IMG/VR virus record: IMGVR_UViG_3300022929_000136
Coordinates: 1 to 29,175 of that record
Strand: one strand, 5' to 3'
Source of the DNA: a virus
Length of the DNA stretch: 29,175 bases
Positions 1-6,372 of the stretch are shown here, piece after piece. The notes under the pieces were generated by a model. It ran no database searches. It saw only the letters and a list, made by a program, of their open reading frames with translations, and was not told the DNA's origin. Position 1 is the stretch's first letter. Every line of letters begins with the position of its first letter. The position numbers and the translations under genes are program-made.

Positions 1-206
1 ATCTAGCTATTAACGTACACCCACAGCGCGACTTGCATGCGCTCATAGCTTTGTTCCCACAGCTGACGCAGGAAGAGCGCGACGCGATGACGTACTACAT
101 CGGCACGTCGGCGGTGGTGATGTTTCAATATCTGATGCCATCGGACAGCGAGATATTGACGCGAGAACAGGCCGAAGCCGCGGGGTGGTTCGGTGATTCT
201 ATCTAA
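1..206 (+). CDS. Fibre-associated hypothetical protein, 3' end (partial)
   Basis: The first complete codon is at base 3, and the frame encodes 67 residues before TAA at 204-206. It is the C-terminal half of a protein whose full-length relative lies at 28602-29006. The two are identical over the first 85 bases and differ at 6 of the first 197 bases. The replacements include A for P, M for L and R for Q, and the last residues differ completely (DSI here, DGPGV in the other copy). I do not recognise a family. The relative sits directly after the tail-fibre gene, so a fibre-tip, fibre-assembly or chaperone role is a guess from position. The upstream half lies outside the window. Confidence 0.8.
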   Translation, partial: LAINVHPQRDLHALIALFPQLTQEERDAMTYYIGTSAVVMFQYLMPSDSEILTREQAEAAGWFGDSI

Positions 207-276
207 AGCAGAAGTGATCGCCAAGTTGAACGAAGTGATTCAAGCCATAAACCATATGTGGCATCCCGGTCATTAA
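193..276 (+). CDS. Possible 27-aa peptide, GTG start
   Basis: A short frame starts with GTG at 193, overlaps the end of the preceding gene by 14 bases and stops with TAA at 274-276. The peptide begins MILSKAEVIAKLNEVI and ends in WHPGH. Its first two thirds look like an amphipathic helix. Tight overlap with the upstream gene is typical of this genome, but the length and the GTG start make it uncertain. The other copy of this junction at the right end of the window has no equivalent. No function can be assigned. Confidence 0.3.
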   Translation: MILSKAEVIAKLNEVIQAINHMWHPGH

Positions 277-396
277 TCGGACACGGTTTGCGAACATCGT
301 AGGATTAGTCCACAACTTCGTCGAGTAATGTTGTGCAAAGAGAACTTGCTAAACGTGTTTGGATTGGGGTGGAGTTATGCCGTTCTTGAGGTACAT

Positions 397-501
397 ATGA
401 CAACCATTCTGACACTTGGTACAGGGGCAACCCTTATTTGGATGAATGTCGAGCGGGCATTGAAAGCCCGAAATAGTCGCAAACAAAATCAAGATGAGTG
501 A
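397..501 (+). CDS. Small single-span membrane protein in the lysis module
   Basis: This 34-residue frame starts MTTILTLGTG, has one hydrophobic stretch (about residues 3-16) and ends in a strongly basic tail rich in R, K, N and Q. GAGG at 388-391 is well placed for the ATG at 397, one of the few plausible Shine-Dalgarno sites in the window. An in-frame ATG at 328 would give 57 residues with a second hydrophobic stretch, but has no ribosome site. The gene overlaps the next one by 8 bases. Its position before a holin candidate and an endolysin suggests a lysis accessory or antiholin-like role, which is inference only. Confidence 0.5.
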   Translation: MTTILTLGTGATLIWMNVERALKARNSRKQNQDE

Positions 502-667
502 TCTCCTTATTCAAAACTGGCCTGAAATCGCTTTGGCCGTTCTTTTCGTTGCGGATCTTATCGTTTCTATCACTCCTGGCAAAACGGACGATAAGGTCGT
601 CGGCTACATCCGTCTCCTCGTCAACGCCATTGCCAATGACCGAGACGACAAGAAGAAGGCTGAATGA
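494..667 (+). CDS. Holin-like small membrane protein
   Basis: This 57-residue protein starts MSDLLIQNWPEIALAV. It has one membrane segment at about residues 9-26, followed by a charged loop (PGKTDDK) and a highly charged C-terminus ending DDKKKAE. Size, one membrane span, a charged tail and position immediately before the endolysin fit a holin or holin-associated protein that lets the endolysin reach the cell wall. A clear homologue (MDILLDNWAAIALAIL...) begins at 29047 and shares the same ordered features: NW near the start, IVS.TP.K, DD..VGY. The gene overlaps its upstream neighbour by 8 bases and the endolysin start by 32 bases. No family-level signature was recognised. Confidence 0.65.
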   Translation: MSDLLIQNWPEIALAVLFVADLIVSITPGKTDDKVVGYIRLLVNAIANDRDDKKKAE

Positions 668-1100
668 AATAGACGGCGACCAGATTGCGCAAGCATTCGA
701 TAAAATCATTCTTCACCATACTGCTACTCCGCGTGAATCAAAGTTCGATGTGGAGTGGTGTCGTCTGCTGCACAAAGGTTTCGGCTGGAGGGATATTGGA
801 TATCACTACTACATTGATGCCGATGCTGAGTTACACATTGGTCGCCCGGTGCGGATGCGGGGTGCGCACACTCTAGGTCAGAATGCGGACTCTATTGGTA
901 TAGCTTACTGCGGGGGTATGAAGGGCGGTAGGCAACACTTCACGATGACCTATGAGCAGTCTCAAACGGTGTTGGACTTGATCCAGAGACTAAGGGATGT
1001 CACAGGTAAGGAGTTGCCTCTATTTGGACACCGTGATTTCAAGCCTACATTCTGTCCTGGTTTCGATGTCCACGATAAGAAGGCGTGGCCTAGACCGTGA
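636..1100 (+). CDS. Endolysin: N-acetylmuramoyl-L-alanine amidase (amidase_2/PGRP fold)
   Basis: This protein cleaves the amide bond between MurNAc and L-alanine in peptidoglycan during lysis. The 154 residues carry the T7-lysozyme-type motifs. KIILHHTA has the first zinc histidine (H28, or H27). The IGYHYYI segment holds the conserved tyrosine, Y57. GHRDFKPTFCPG holds the second zinc histidine H132, the catalytic lysine K136 and the zinc cysteine C140. The ATG at 636 gives MTETTRRRLNEID as N-terminus. The same frame extends upstream to 498, but that part is antisense-like shadow of the holin gene and was left out. There is no signal peptide, so export should depend on a holin. There is no separate cell-wall-binding domain. 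The stop overlaps the next gene's start by 4 bases. Confidence 0.9.
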   Translation: MTETTRRRLNEIDGDQIAQAFDKIILHHTATPRESKFDVEWCRLLHKGFGWRDIGYHYYIDADAELHIGRPVRMRGAHTLGQNADSIGIAYCGGMKGGRQHFTMTYEQSQTVLDLIQRLRDVTGKELPLFGHRDFKPTFCPGFDVHDKKAWPRP

Positions 1101-1462
1101 GCGAGTATCAGATACAAGCTGCCTTCGTGCAGTTGATCCAATCAACATATCCCGATGTGCTATTTAGTGCGACTGTAGGTGGGATTCGATTAAGCATCGG
1201 TGCAGCTATGAAGATGAAGAAGGCTGGCTACGTCCGTGGTGTTCCAGACCTCATATTCTTCGAACCCCGCAGGGGGTATGTGGGTTTGTGTATTGAGGTC
1301 AAAAAGAAAGGAGGCCGACCATCCAAGCAACAGAAGCAATGGAAAGCCGACCTCCAAGAGCGGGGGTACAGGAGCGTTGTCTGTACGGGCCTAAAAGAGT
1401 GTGTTATGGAATTCAATCACTACTTCACCGCTCAACTTCCACAATCGCCTTCTGAAGGCTGA
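1097..1462 (+). CDS. VRR-NUC domain nuclease
   Basis: This 121-residue protein fits the VRR-NUC branch of the PD-(D/E)xK nucleases, small phage or restriction-like enzymes that cut branched or structured DNA. It shows an early E3-x-Q5 motif, a GVPDLIF motif (P50, D51), an IEVKK motif (E67, K69), then K.QKQW (Q78-W82) and a late strand, YRSVVCTG. The start is GTG at 1097, overlapping the endolysin stop. It is the last plus-strand gene of the module, and its end overlaps the end of the convergent XRE gene by 38 bases. A role in Holliday-junction or replication-fork processing before packaging fits the family, but the sequence does not show it directly. Confidence 0.85.
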   Translation: MSEYQIQAAFVQLIQSTYPDVLFSATVGGIRLSIGAAMKMKKAGYVRGVPDLIFFEPRRGYVGLCIEVKKKGGRPSKQQKQWKADLQERGYRSVVCTGLKECVMEFNHYFTAQLPQSPSEG

Positions 1463-1655
1463 AGCAAAGCTTGTATCCAAAGACACCCGCCCAGCGTTCA
1501 ACCGTGTCGGCTTTTGGGGTTTGAAGACCCCGCTCATACTTGGACAGGGAGGACTTGTCAAGCCTCCCAAGTTCACAAACCAAGTCCAAACTCATCTTGC
1601 GATCTACTCGCTCTTGGCGAAGGGCATCGCATACCAATATCAAGTCAGTTACCAT
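1425..1655 (-). CDS. XRE-family helix-turn-helix regulator
   Basis: This 76-residue protein is essentially one cro/C1-type DNA-binding domain. The helix-turn-helix runs from about residue 11 to 60 (ALRQERVDRKMSLDLV, then RLDKSSLSKYERG, then PKADTVERWAGVFGY). The SSLSKYERG recognition-helix pattern is typical of XRE proteins. It is the last gene of the minus-strand replication cluster, 23 bases after the phosphoesterase gene, and it converges on the nuclease gene with a 38-base overlap. It could repress early genes late in infection or act on the GTAC cluster at 6276-6320. Both targets are guesses. With no integrase present, it need not be a lysogeny repressor. Confidence 0.85.
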   Translation of the reverse strand: MVTDLILVCDALRQERVDRKMSLDLVCELGRLDKSSLSKYERGLQTPKADTVERWAGVFGYKLCFSLQKAIVEVER

Positions 1656-1678
1656 ACCGCCAAGGTAGGGAAAAACAC

Positions 1679-2455
1679 CTACAACACCAAACCTCTTTCA
1701 ATCCTTTTATTGTAGACATCGAAATTGTTGCCGTCAAACTCGATGTATGCAAATCCGTGGTTGTACTTGTTAATCGGTCTGTATGCTGGGTTCAACTCGC
1801 ATAGGCAGCCTACCGTCCAGGCTCTTGTCGCACGTTGACGAATATCCTTCACGGAGAACTCATCGGTCTGGTGATGATGCCCACACATCGCGAAGGTGCG
1901 CGTCTTGTTGTACAAGGCCCTCGCAACCCCTGAACTGCTCGATCCTGCCAACTCGTGACCGTGGAGCAATGTTAGGTTTCCCAACTCTAGATACCTTTTG
2001 TTCCGCACGATGTCTATGCCCAGATGCCCGAAGTCAAGAAGTTGATACATATCTAAAGCATCAATTCCCAAAAGTTCTGGAGCCTTGCTGAACATATACT
2101 TCTCGTATCTCTCCTCGTGATTACCCATCACATACACAATCTTGGCCTCTTTAAAGCAGATTCGAATAATCTCAAGAATCTCCTTCCCCATCTTCAACTC
2201 TTCTGCGAAAGACCTCTTGGATGGGTCTTTCTCATAGCTACTTATTTGGTAGCAATCCAAGAAGTCTCCATTGATGATGACCGCATTCACACCTCTATCC
2301 TTGCCGTATTCAATAGCTGCATCGAGAGCGTGTGTGTTGTGGTATGGAACGTGAATGTCTGAGAGGACAAGAACCTTGTTATGCCTCTTAATGTCCAGCT
2401 TGTAAGGTCTGTATATGACCTCATCGCTCTTTGGGATCTTATTCCTGTTCATCAT
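1679..2455 (-). CDS. Calcineurin-like metallophosphoesterase
   Basis: This protein carries all the metal-binding motifs of the calcineurin-like phosphoesterase fold in order: SDIH (D33, H35), NGDFLD (D64), GNHEE (N112, H113), LHGHE (H165, H167) and GHHH (192-195). Such enzymes use two metal ions to hydrolyse phosphomonoesters or phosphodiesters, and phage members act on proteins, nucleotides or nucleic acid ends. I cannot narrow the substrate. The length from ATG 2455 is 258 residues. The frame is open further upstream, but a start there would overlap the previous gene heavily, whereas ATG 2455 overlaps it by only 17 bases. The gene lies near the distal end of the replication cluster. Confidence 0.9.
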   Translation of the reverse strand: MMNRNKIPKSDEVIYRPYKLDIKRHNKVLVLSDIHVPYHNTHALDAAIEYGKDRGVNAVIINGDFLDCYQISSYEKDPSKRSFAEELKMGKEILEIIRICFKEAKIVYVMGNHEERYEKYMFSKAPELLGIDALDMYQLLDFGHLGIDIVRNKRYLELGNLTLLHGHELAGSSSSGVARALYNKTRTFAMCGHHHQTDEFSVKDIRQRATRAWTVGCLCELNPAYRPINKYNHGFAYIEFDGNNFDVYNKRIERGLVL

Positions 2456-2732
2456 CAAAGCAAAACGACCGAATCCAGCGCGACAAAGCCCTTTGCGATG
2501 GTGCGTATTGGTAACGCACATCAAGCTTGTTCATCTGAAATGTGGTAGATAACTCACTACATTCATCAAGGGTCAGTTCGAAAGATAAAATGCGCTCGAC
2601 ATAACTCTCTTCGACATTGTACTCGAATCTGCATTGGTCTAATTGCCTGAACAAACCATCACGTCTGCGCTCCAACTCTTCGTCGGCTGCCGCGTCAACC
2701 GCGCTGAACATCTCATCAATCCAATCACTCAT
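2439..2732 (-). CDS. Hypothetical protein, 97 aa
   Basis: The protein starts MSDWIDEMFSAVDAAADEEL, is acidic in its first half and rich in charged residues throughout. The start at 2732 was chosen because its ATG overlaps the upstream stop by only 8 bases. An ATG at 2756 would overlap more deeply. The N-terminal 45 residues look helical and may form a short coiled coil. I do not recognise the family. Its place between a recombination-like protein and the phosphoesterase suggests a DNA-metabolism accessory, without direct evidence. Confidence 0.65.
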   Translation of the reverse strand: MSDWIDEMFSAVDAAADEELERRRDGLFRQLDQCRFEYNVEESYVERILSFELTLDECSELSTTFQMNKLDVRYQYAPSQRALSRWIRSFCFDDEQE

Positions 2733-3132
2733 CCTGTACACCTTCGTCTTCACCAAAGACGTTCTTCTGGTAGAGGCCGACCATCTTCAAGACCGCCCTG
2801 CTCAACGCCCTCTTCTCTGCCGTAGCCACATAGTAGGCGTTCTTGCAGTTCTCCGGGCCAGCCTCGCCAAAGGTCTCGATGACCATCCCGCCCAAGTCTC
2901 TACCACTATGATCTCTGCGCCTTGTGCAAATAGCCTTGACGACTACAAAGTCACGATCCATCTTAACGACCTCATACTTGACGCTAAGTCGTTGACGAGC
3001 CTGAATCTTCTCAATGCCTGACCGTGTGATGATGATGAAGTGTTTGTGCTGAAAGATGTCGTCATTCGTTAGCCCGTTTTCATCAAACAGGCTACGCATC
3101 TCCGCCTTCCTGGCTTCCGATAGTCTGGTCAT
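2725..3132 (-). CDS. Hypothetical protein, possibly recombination-related
   Basis: The 135-residue protein has a beta-rich centre (HFIIITRSGIEKI, YEVVKMDRDFVVVKAICTRR) followed by GEAGPENCKNAYYV and a helix, ATAEKRALSRAVLKMVGLY. The AEKRAxxRAVLK pattern after a beta sheet resembles the end of the core domain of phage single-strand annealing proteins of the ERF/Rad52-like type. The protein is shorter than those, however, and I cannot confirm homology. Its start codon shares one base with the preceding stop (TAATG), which implies translational coupling. It may be a truncated or minimal annealing protein, or an unrelated conserved phage protein. Confidence 0.6.
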   Translation of the reverse strand: MTRLSEARKAEMRSLFDENGLTNDDIFQHKHFIIITRSGIEKIQARQRLSVKYEVVKMDRDFVVVKAICTRRRDHSGRDLGGMVIETFGEAGPENCKNAYYVATAEKRALSRAVLKMVGLYQKNVFGEDEGVQDE

Positions 3133-3437
3133 TAGTTCTCGCTTGACTTTTGGGCATCCACGGCATTGATAGCCGCAATGAACGCTTCCATAAAAACACT
3201 ATCCAACTCAAACAACTCAAGGAAGGAAACCGCAAATTGAGTTAGCGTACCATTCGTCAGGACGCTCACCCTGTCTGTATTAGCCGTGAACCCCAAGCTG
3301 TTGTCACTCTCCACCAGCAGCTTTTGACCATCTGGTCTGCATTGCACACGGATGTAGATGTACGCTTGATTTGGGTCATTCCTACAGTCCTCAAGCAGTA
3401 ACTCAATGTTGTCGTCAATCAGGTCGTCCTCACTCAT
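3132..3437 (-). CDS. Hypothetical acidic protein, 101 aa
   Basis: The protein starts MSEDDLIDDNIELLLEDC and is markedly acidic at its N-terminus. A short beta-rich middle (AYIYIRVQC, KLLVESDNS) follows, then a hydrophobic helix around FLELFELDSVFMEAFIAAI. The ATG at 3437 overlaps the upstream TAA by one base, which matches several other junctions in this cluster. An ATG four codons earlier at 3449 is an alternative. No family was recognised. The acidic surface could mimic DNA, but that is speculation. Confidence 0.6.
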   Translation of the reverse strand: MSEDDLIDDNIELLLEDCRNDPNQAYIYIRVQCRPDGQKLLVESDNSLGFTANTDRVSVLTNGTLTQFAVSFLELFELDSVFMEAFIAAINAVDAQKSSEN

Positions 3438-3787
3438 TATTTCATCCATTGTTCGATGTTTTGCTTCAACTTCCTGTTCTCCTTCTCAAGTTCGGCGTTG
3501 CGTTCAATTGCCTTCCTGTTAATCATCTTGAGATCCACGTTCAGCCGCTTCTCCGCATCCAAGCTGCGCTGATAGATTGCCACTTCCTTTTCCAAATACA
3601 GGGATTGGTCAAGGATAGAAACGATGGCATCACAACATTGCTTCAAAACAGATGGGATGCGCTTGTGGTCTATAGGCTTATTCGTTTCAATTTGAGCCAA
3701 AATGCTTTCGGCAACACCACCAGCTTGTGCGCGGTCGGCGATGCGTTGCAGGACAGACGTAGGCGAGGGTTCGTAAGGGGTTTTCAT
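3437..3787 (-). CDS. Hypothetical coiled-coil protein, 116 aa
   Basis: The first 60 residues look like a helical bundle (SPTSVLQRIADRAQAGG, then IPSVLKQCCDAIVSILD). The second half (about residues 60-116) is a long, charged, heptad-patterned helix rich in E, K, L and N (AEKRLNVDLK, AELEKENRKLKQNI), a strong coiled-coil candidate for dimerisation. Its ATG overlaps the helicase stop codon by 4 bases. Being directly downstream of the helicase it might be a replication cofactor or loader. I have no motif to support that. Confidence 0.65.
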   Translation of the reverse strand: MKTPYEPSPTSVLQRIADRAQAGGVAESILAQIETNKPIDHKRIPSVLKQCCDAIVSILDQSLYLEKEVAIYQRSLDAEKRLNVDLKMINRKAIERNAELEKENRKLKQNIEQWMK

Positions 3788-4674
3788 TCTTCAAATCGGT
3801 TACTGCGGCGGTTTAAGTAAAGTTTAGCCAGACCGAGCCTACCGCTGCCTTTAGGCTTGGTCTTCTGATTTACAATCCAAGTTTCCCCGTCTCTTATTTC
3901 TGGTTCTCCCTCTCGCAATACCTCTCCTGCGGGCGGCCTATACACCAGAAGCATAGTAAACGCCCTTCTATACCACGATTGACCTCCAGCCCATTCTTGA
4001 GGCAATGCGGGTTTTTGGTAACGCTTGCCACTCGTTGTTGTTGCGTCAGCGTGAAGCTTCGCAATGTGATTCACCACGATGTCAATCCGGTTCCAATCTC
4101 GACTATGATGCCGGATCTTCTTCAATTCCGAGGTGAGCCAAATGTCCTCTCGACCCATTGCATCCTTCAAGTCTTTCATTGCATCGTTGAAGGGATCGAG
4201 TACTGTCGTGTCGTAACCGGAACAATTGCAAGCTGCGTAAAACTCGTCGGGAGTAAAGTCGCCCTCTTGCTCGTCGGGATCGAAGAACACGAAATGTTCC
4301 CCCACCCACTCCATAGCAATCTCGAATTCCGAGTCCGACATATGTTCCTGGTCTTCGCCGCGAAAATTTTTTTTCCGTGCTGGGCATCCAACGTGCATCT
4401 CCGCCAAATCCATAGCCAACTCCTCTGGTCCGCCCTCCTCGCCCATATACACAAAATGACGGAACTTGTATCTCTCGCTCCATTCAATCAATAGCCATTT
4501 GACAAATAAGGATTTACCGTGATGTGGCGCACCCGCCACGAAAAGGGGATAGCCTTTGCGTGGAGCGTATAGGTCGTCCAATGCCTCGATCCCCGTCTTA
4601 CACGCTGAATCTCTCTTCTCGTTTCGCAGCTCATATACCTTGGGCAAAAAATCTACTACAGTCTTAGTCTTCAT
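3784..4674 (-). CDS. Replicative helicase-like ATPase (DnaB/Twinkle C-terminal RecA fold)
   Basis: The 296-residue RecA-fold ATPase has Walker A GAPHHGKS at 48-55, an acidic EEGG step after the next strand (79-82), and a Walker B-like strand TTVLDPFND at 156-164. A polar strand with VNHIAKLH (H203) follows, then the GGQSWYRRA motif (230-238) typical of DnaB-type hexameric helicases, where Q and R act as sensors. There is no N-terminal primase or DnaB N-terminal domain, so it is a stand-alone motor, as in several small phages. It probably unwinds DNA at the fork with the neighbouring accessory protein and SSB-like protein. ATG 4674 overlaps the upstream TGA (TGATG), and a GTG one codon earlier is possible. 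Confidence 0.85.
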   Translation of the reverse strand: MKTKTVVDFLPKVYELRNEKRDSACKTGIEALDDLYAPRKGYPLFVAGAPHHGKSLFVKWLLIEWSERYKFRHFVYMGEEGGPEELAMDLAEMHVGCPARKKNFRGEDQEHMSDSEFEIAMEWVGEHFVFFDPDEQEGDFTPDEFYAACNCSGYDTTVLDPFNDAMKDLKDAMGREDIWLTSELKKIRHHSRDWNRIDIVVNHIAKLHADATTTSGKRYQKPALPQEWAGGQSWYRRAFTMLLVYRPPAGEVLREGEPEIRDGETWIVNQKTKPKGSGRLGLAKLYLNRRSNRFEE

Positions 4675-5201
4675 CACACACCTGTAAATTCATCCTCAAG
4701 GTCAGTCCTGTCCGAATCGTTCGATGCGATCATAGACAGGTTACGGTATTCCTCGAATTTATTGCCAAACAAGGTTGCAGGACGCAAGTGCGTTTTCAGC
4801 TTCGGCTCCGACCTCCACGCTCTAGCTCGGTCTGCAACAACATTTGTGTAGGCTGTTATTTCTACAAAACCCCTATCATACCAAACTCGGACATATTTCT
4901 TGACATCACCAGGTCGGTACTCCGTACCCAAGATCCTGTTCAGGTTTTGCGTGACTGCAATGCACAAAACATCTAGGTCTGTCCTAGCCTGTTGGCAGAA
5001 TAGAAAGGGGAGCCGTTGCTCCCCCTCCTTCGTAACCAAATAACTTGCGACTTGCCTCGCCTGTAAGTCGGTCAAGTTAAGGTCTTTCTGCACACGCTCC
5101 ATATCCTGACCCGCATTGAGTTTTACTAGAGCCTTAAACACTTCAATACCCTCAATGTCGATTTGAGCCAAGACCGTGAGGTCCACTTCAATCCTTGCCA
5201 T
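4674..5201 (-). CDS. Phage replication accessory/initiation protein (Phg_2220_C-like C-terminus)
   Basis: The 175-residue protein begins with a helical, winged-helix-like region (about 15-60: VFKALVKLNAGQDMERV, then DLQARQVASYLV). A second part ends with the motif THLRPATLFGNKFEEYRN (137-154). The LRPxTLFGxKFExYxN pattern is the hallmark of the conserved C-terminal domain found in phage replication initiators and helicase loaders of the DnaD-like type (Phg_2220_C). The gene lies directly before the helicase with a 4-base overlap and directly after the SSB-like gene (TAATG), which supports a loader role. Assignment rests on the short motif and context. The N-terminal fold is inferred. Confidence 0.65.
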   Translation of the reverse strand: MARIEVDLTVLAQIDIEGIEVFKALVKLNAGQDMERVQKDLNLTDLQARQVASYLVTKEGEQRLPFLFCQQARTDLDVLCIAVTQNLNRILGTEYRPGDVKKYVRVWYDRGFVEITAYTNVVADRARAWRSEPKLKTHLRPATLFGNKFEEYRNLSMIASNDSDRTDLEDEFTGV

Positions 5202-5515
5202 TAGAATGGAAGATCGTCATCCCCCTCTGGTTCAGGCTGGCTTGTTGGCTGGCTTTTGGGCTGCGCAGACTTGGTGTCATTGCCATTACGCAAATCCCAA
5301 TCCTTGCCATAGCCAACGATGTCACCCTTGATCCCATCGTCGTATTCCTTCTTGGTAGTCTTGCGGACCACAACGAAATCATTGTACTCTTTGTTTTCCA
5401 TCTCAATCACTTTCAGGTCGAGATAGGTTCCCTTTTTGCCGACAATGAAATAAGGCTTCTGCTTCCGCAGATCGTCGATGTTCAAGGTGATGTCAAATGT
5501 TTTGCGACTGCTCAT
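5201..5515 (-). CDS. SSB-like single-stranded DNA-binding protein
   Basis: The 104-residue protein has a compact, beta-rich N-terminal domain (about 1-72) and a flexible linker rich in Q, P and S (about 80-95). It ends in the acidic tip EGDDDLPF. That tip is the protein-interaction tail of bacterial and phage SSBs, which recruits replication and repair partners. The N-terminal domain does not show the standard E. coli SSB motifs I would look for, so it may be an OB-fold analogue. ATG 5515 (MSSRKTFDIT) overlaps the upstream gene by 23 bases. An upstream ATG at 5548 would add 11 residues and overlap more. It sits between a DnaA-like protein and the replication accessory gene. Confidence 0.75.
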   Translation of the reverse strand: MSSRKTFDITLNIDDLRKQKPYFIVGKKGTYLDLKVIEMENKEYNDFVVVRKTTKKEYDDGIKGDIVGYGKDWDLRNGNDTKSAQPKSQPTSQPEPEGDDDLPF

Positions 5516-5882
5516 TTTGTACTGTTTGTTTGATGTTCTGATATACACTCATTGCGGCGGCGTGATAAGGCATCACCACCGGGTCATTGACGGAAATCCA
5601 ATCTTCCCAATTACGCACTCCGTGGACGACGCTACTATGGTCACGGTAGAAGAATTGCCCAACCTTCTCGTAAGTTTTTTTTTCTTTCCGGATGAAGATA
5701 TAGTACAGGGCAAACCGAGTGTAAGCGTACACCCTCTTTCTGCTCAATCCACGAACTTCCGCTACAGGGAGATCTAGCTTCCAGCAGACTTCCGATGTCA
5801 AATGCAACATTGGAATATCTCTAGTGTGGAAGTCGAGTCCTGGAAACGTCCAATAGTGATGTTTAGACAAGCTTTCTGGCAT
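5493..5882 (-). CDS. DnaA domain IV-like DNA-binding protein (no ATPase)
   Basis: The 129-residue protein contains a helical region ending in the signature RDHSSVVHGVR (80-90). This closely matches the RDHxTVxHA motif of the DnaA C-terminal domain (Bac_DnaA_C), which binds DnaA boxes. The preceding helices (SRKRVYAYTRFALYYIF at about 47-63, then KTYEKVGQFF) correspond to the basic loop and helix that enter the DNA. There is no AAA+ domain and no Walker motif, so it cannot act as a full initiator. It could mark the phage origin, or compete with host DnaA. ATG 5882 overlaps the upstream stop by 20 bases. The frame stays open to 6017, but that would overlap the upstream gene by 155 bases. Confidence 0.8.
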   Translation of the reverse strand: MPESLSKHHYWTFPGLDFHTRDIPMLHLTSEVCWKLDLPVAEVRGLSRKRVYAYTRFALYYIFIRKEKKTYEKVGQFFYRDHSSVVHGVRNWEDWISVNDPVVMPYHAAAMSVYQNIKQTVQNEQSQNI

Positions 5883-6171
5883 CTCTGATGATGTAGCAAG
5901 GAACAGACGCGTGTCCTTTGCGGACATAGCCCACGTCAGCCAATGCACCCGACTTACACCAAGCCATAATTTGAGACCGTACAAGGCTAGGATCATAGCC
6001 GCACTTGTCTCCAACACGCAGCAGAATCATATCGCTCGTAAAGATGCCGGGAGACATAATGTAACAAGCCGCTCTCATTGCAGCTTTCAACTCGTACTTA
6101 GTGTCGCTCTTATTGTCGCCCTTCTTGTTTGAGGGGGAGAGCAAGTCAATCATTTCTCTAAAGGTGATCAT
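5863..6171 (-). CDS. Hypothetical winged-helix-like protein, 102 aa
   Basis: After a polar N-terminus (MITFREMIDLLSPSNKKGDNK) the protein has helices at AAMRAACYIMSP and FTSDMILLRVGDKC. A recognition-helix-like segment (DPSLVRSQIMAWCKSG) follows, then a strand pair with a basic turn (VGYVRKGHASVPCYII). This order fits a small winged-helix DNA-binding domain, but no family could be named. It is the first gene after a 98-base gap, just upstream of the DnaA-like gene, so it may be an early regulator or origin-binding partner. Confidence 0.65.
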   Translation of the reverse strand: MITFREMIDLLSPSNKKGDNKSDTKYELKAAMRAACYIMSPGIFTSDMILLRVGDKCGYDPSLVRSQIMAWCKSGALADVGYVRKGHASVPCYIIRDARKLV

Positions 6172-6269
6172 TTCTGAAAGTTACTTGGTGCGACAAAGAA
6201 GGGGGTTTTTAGCCAACACGCGCAAGAAATAGAACTTGTCTTTATTCACATCAAATTTTTGATAACACT
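6172..6269 (-). promoter_or_regulatory. Candidate control region upstream of the replication genes
   Basis: This 98-base gap is the only sizeable break inside the minus-strand cluster. It contains the palindrome-like ATCAAATTTTTGAT (6250-6263), with ATCAA/TTGAT arms around four bases, and a CCCCC-containing stretch close to the downstream start. No exact TAnnTTTG element was found on the minus strand. The gap may hold an operator or an internal promoter for the ten or more genes that follow, but this rests on position and the inverted repeat alone. Confidence 0.3.
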
Positions 6270-6359
6270 TTAGAAGTACCCCTTGTACCTATTAGGTACT
6301 ATAAGTACTATACTAAGTACACACACAATAAAGGGAACCAAGATGAACAGCATCACCAT
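6270..6359 (-). CDS. Possible 29-aa hydrophobic membrane peptide
   Basis: A minus-strand ATG at 6359 opens a 29-residue frame that starts MVMLFILVPFIVCVL, is hydrophobic over its first 20 or so residues, and ends in a short polar tail (NRYKGYF). A second in-frame ATG at 6353 would give 27 residues. It starts only 13 bases after the stop of the preceding gene, the spacing expected within this operon. The GTAC repeats at 6276-6320 lie inside it, so either the repeats are coding, or the frame is chance in an AT-rich regulatory region. Confidence 0.4.
   Translation of the reverse strand: MVMLFILVPFIVCVLSIVLIVPNRYKGYF
6276..6320. repeat. Cluster of five GTAC palindromes
   Basis: GTAC occurs at 6276, 6285, 6296, 6305 and 6317, with spacings of 9, 11, 9 and 12 bases. 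The second and third form a larger palindrome, GTACCTATTAGGTAC (6285-6299). The last three share an AGTACT- or AAGTAC-like context. A run of five self-complementary tetramers within 45 bases looks like a multi-site operator or an origin iteron cluster. It overlaps a possible 29-aa gene. Confidence 0.5.
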
Positions 6360-6372
6360 CCAAAACAAACGG

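Noticed and set aside
498-635. N-terminal extension of the endolysin frame starting MISLFKTG
   Set aside because: It overlaps almost the entire holin-like gene in another frame. The amidase domain needs only the part from 636, and the extension has no sensible signal sequence.
1447-1459. GCCTTC-T-GAAGGC inverted repeat at the convergent gene ends
   Set aside because: The centre is too short for a good loop, there is no T-run, and it lies inside both coding sequences.
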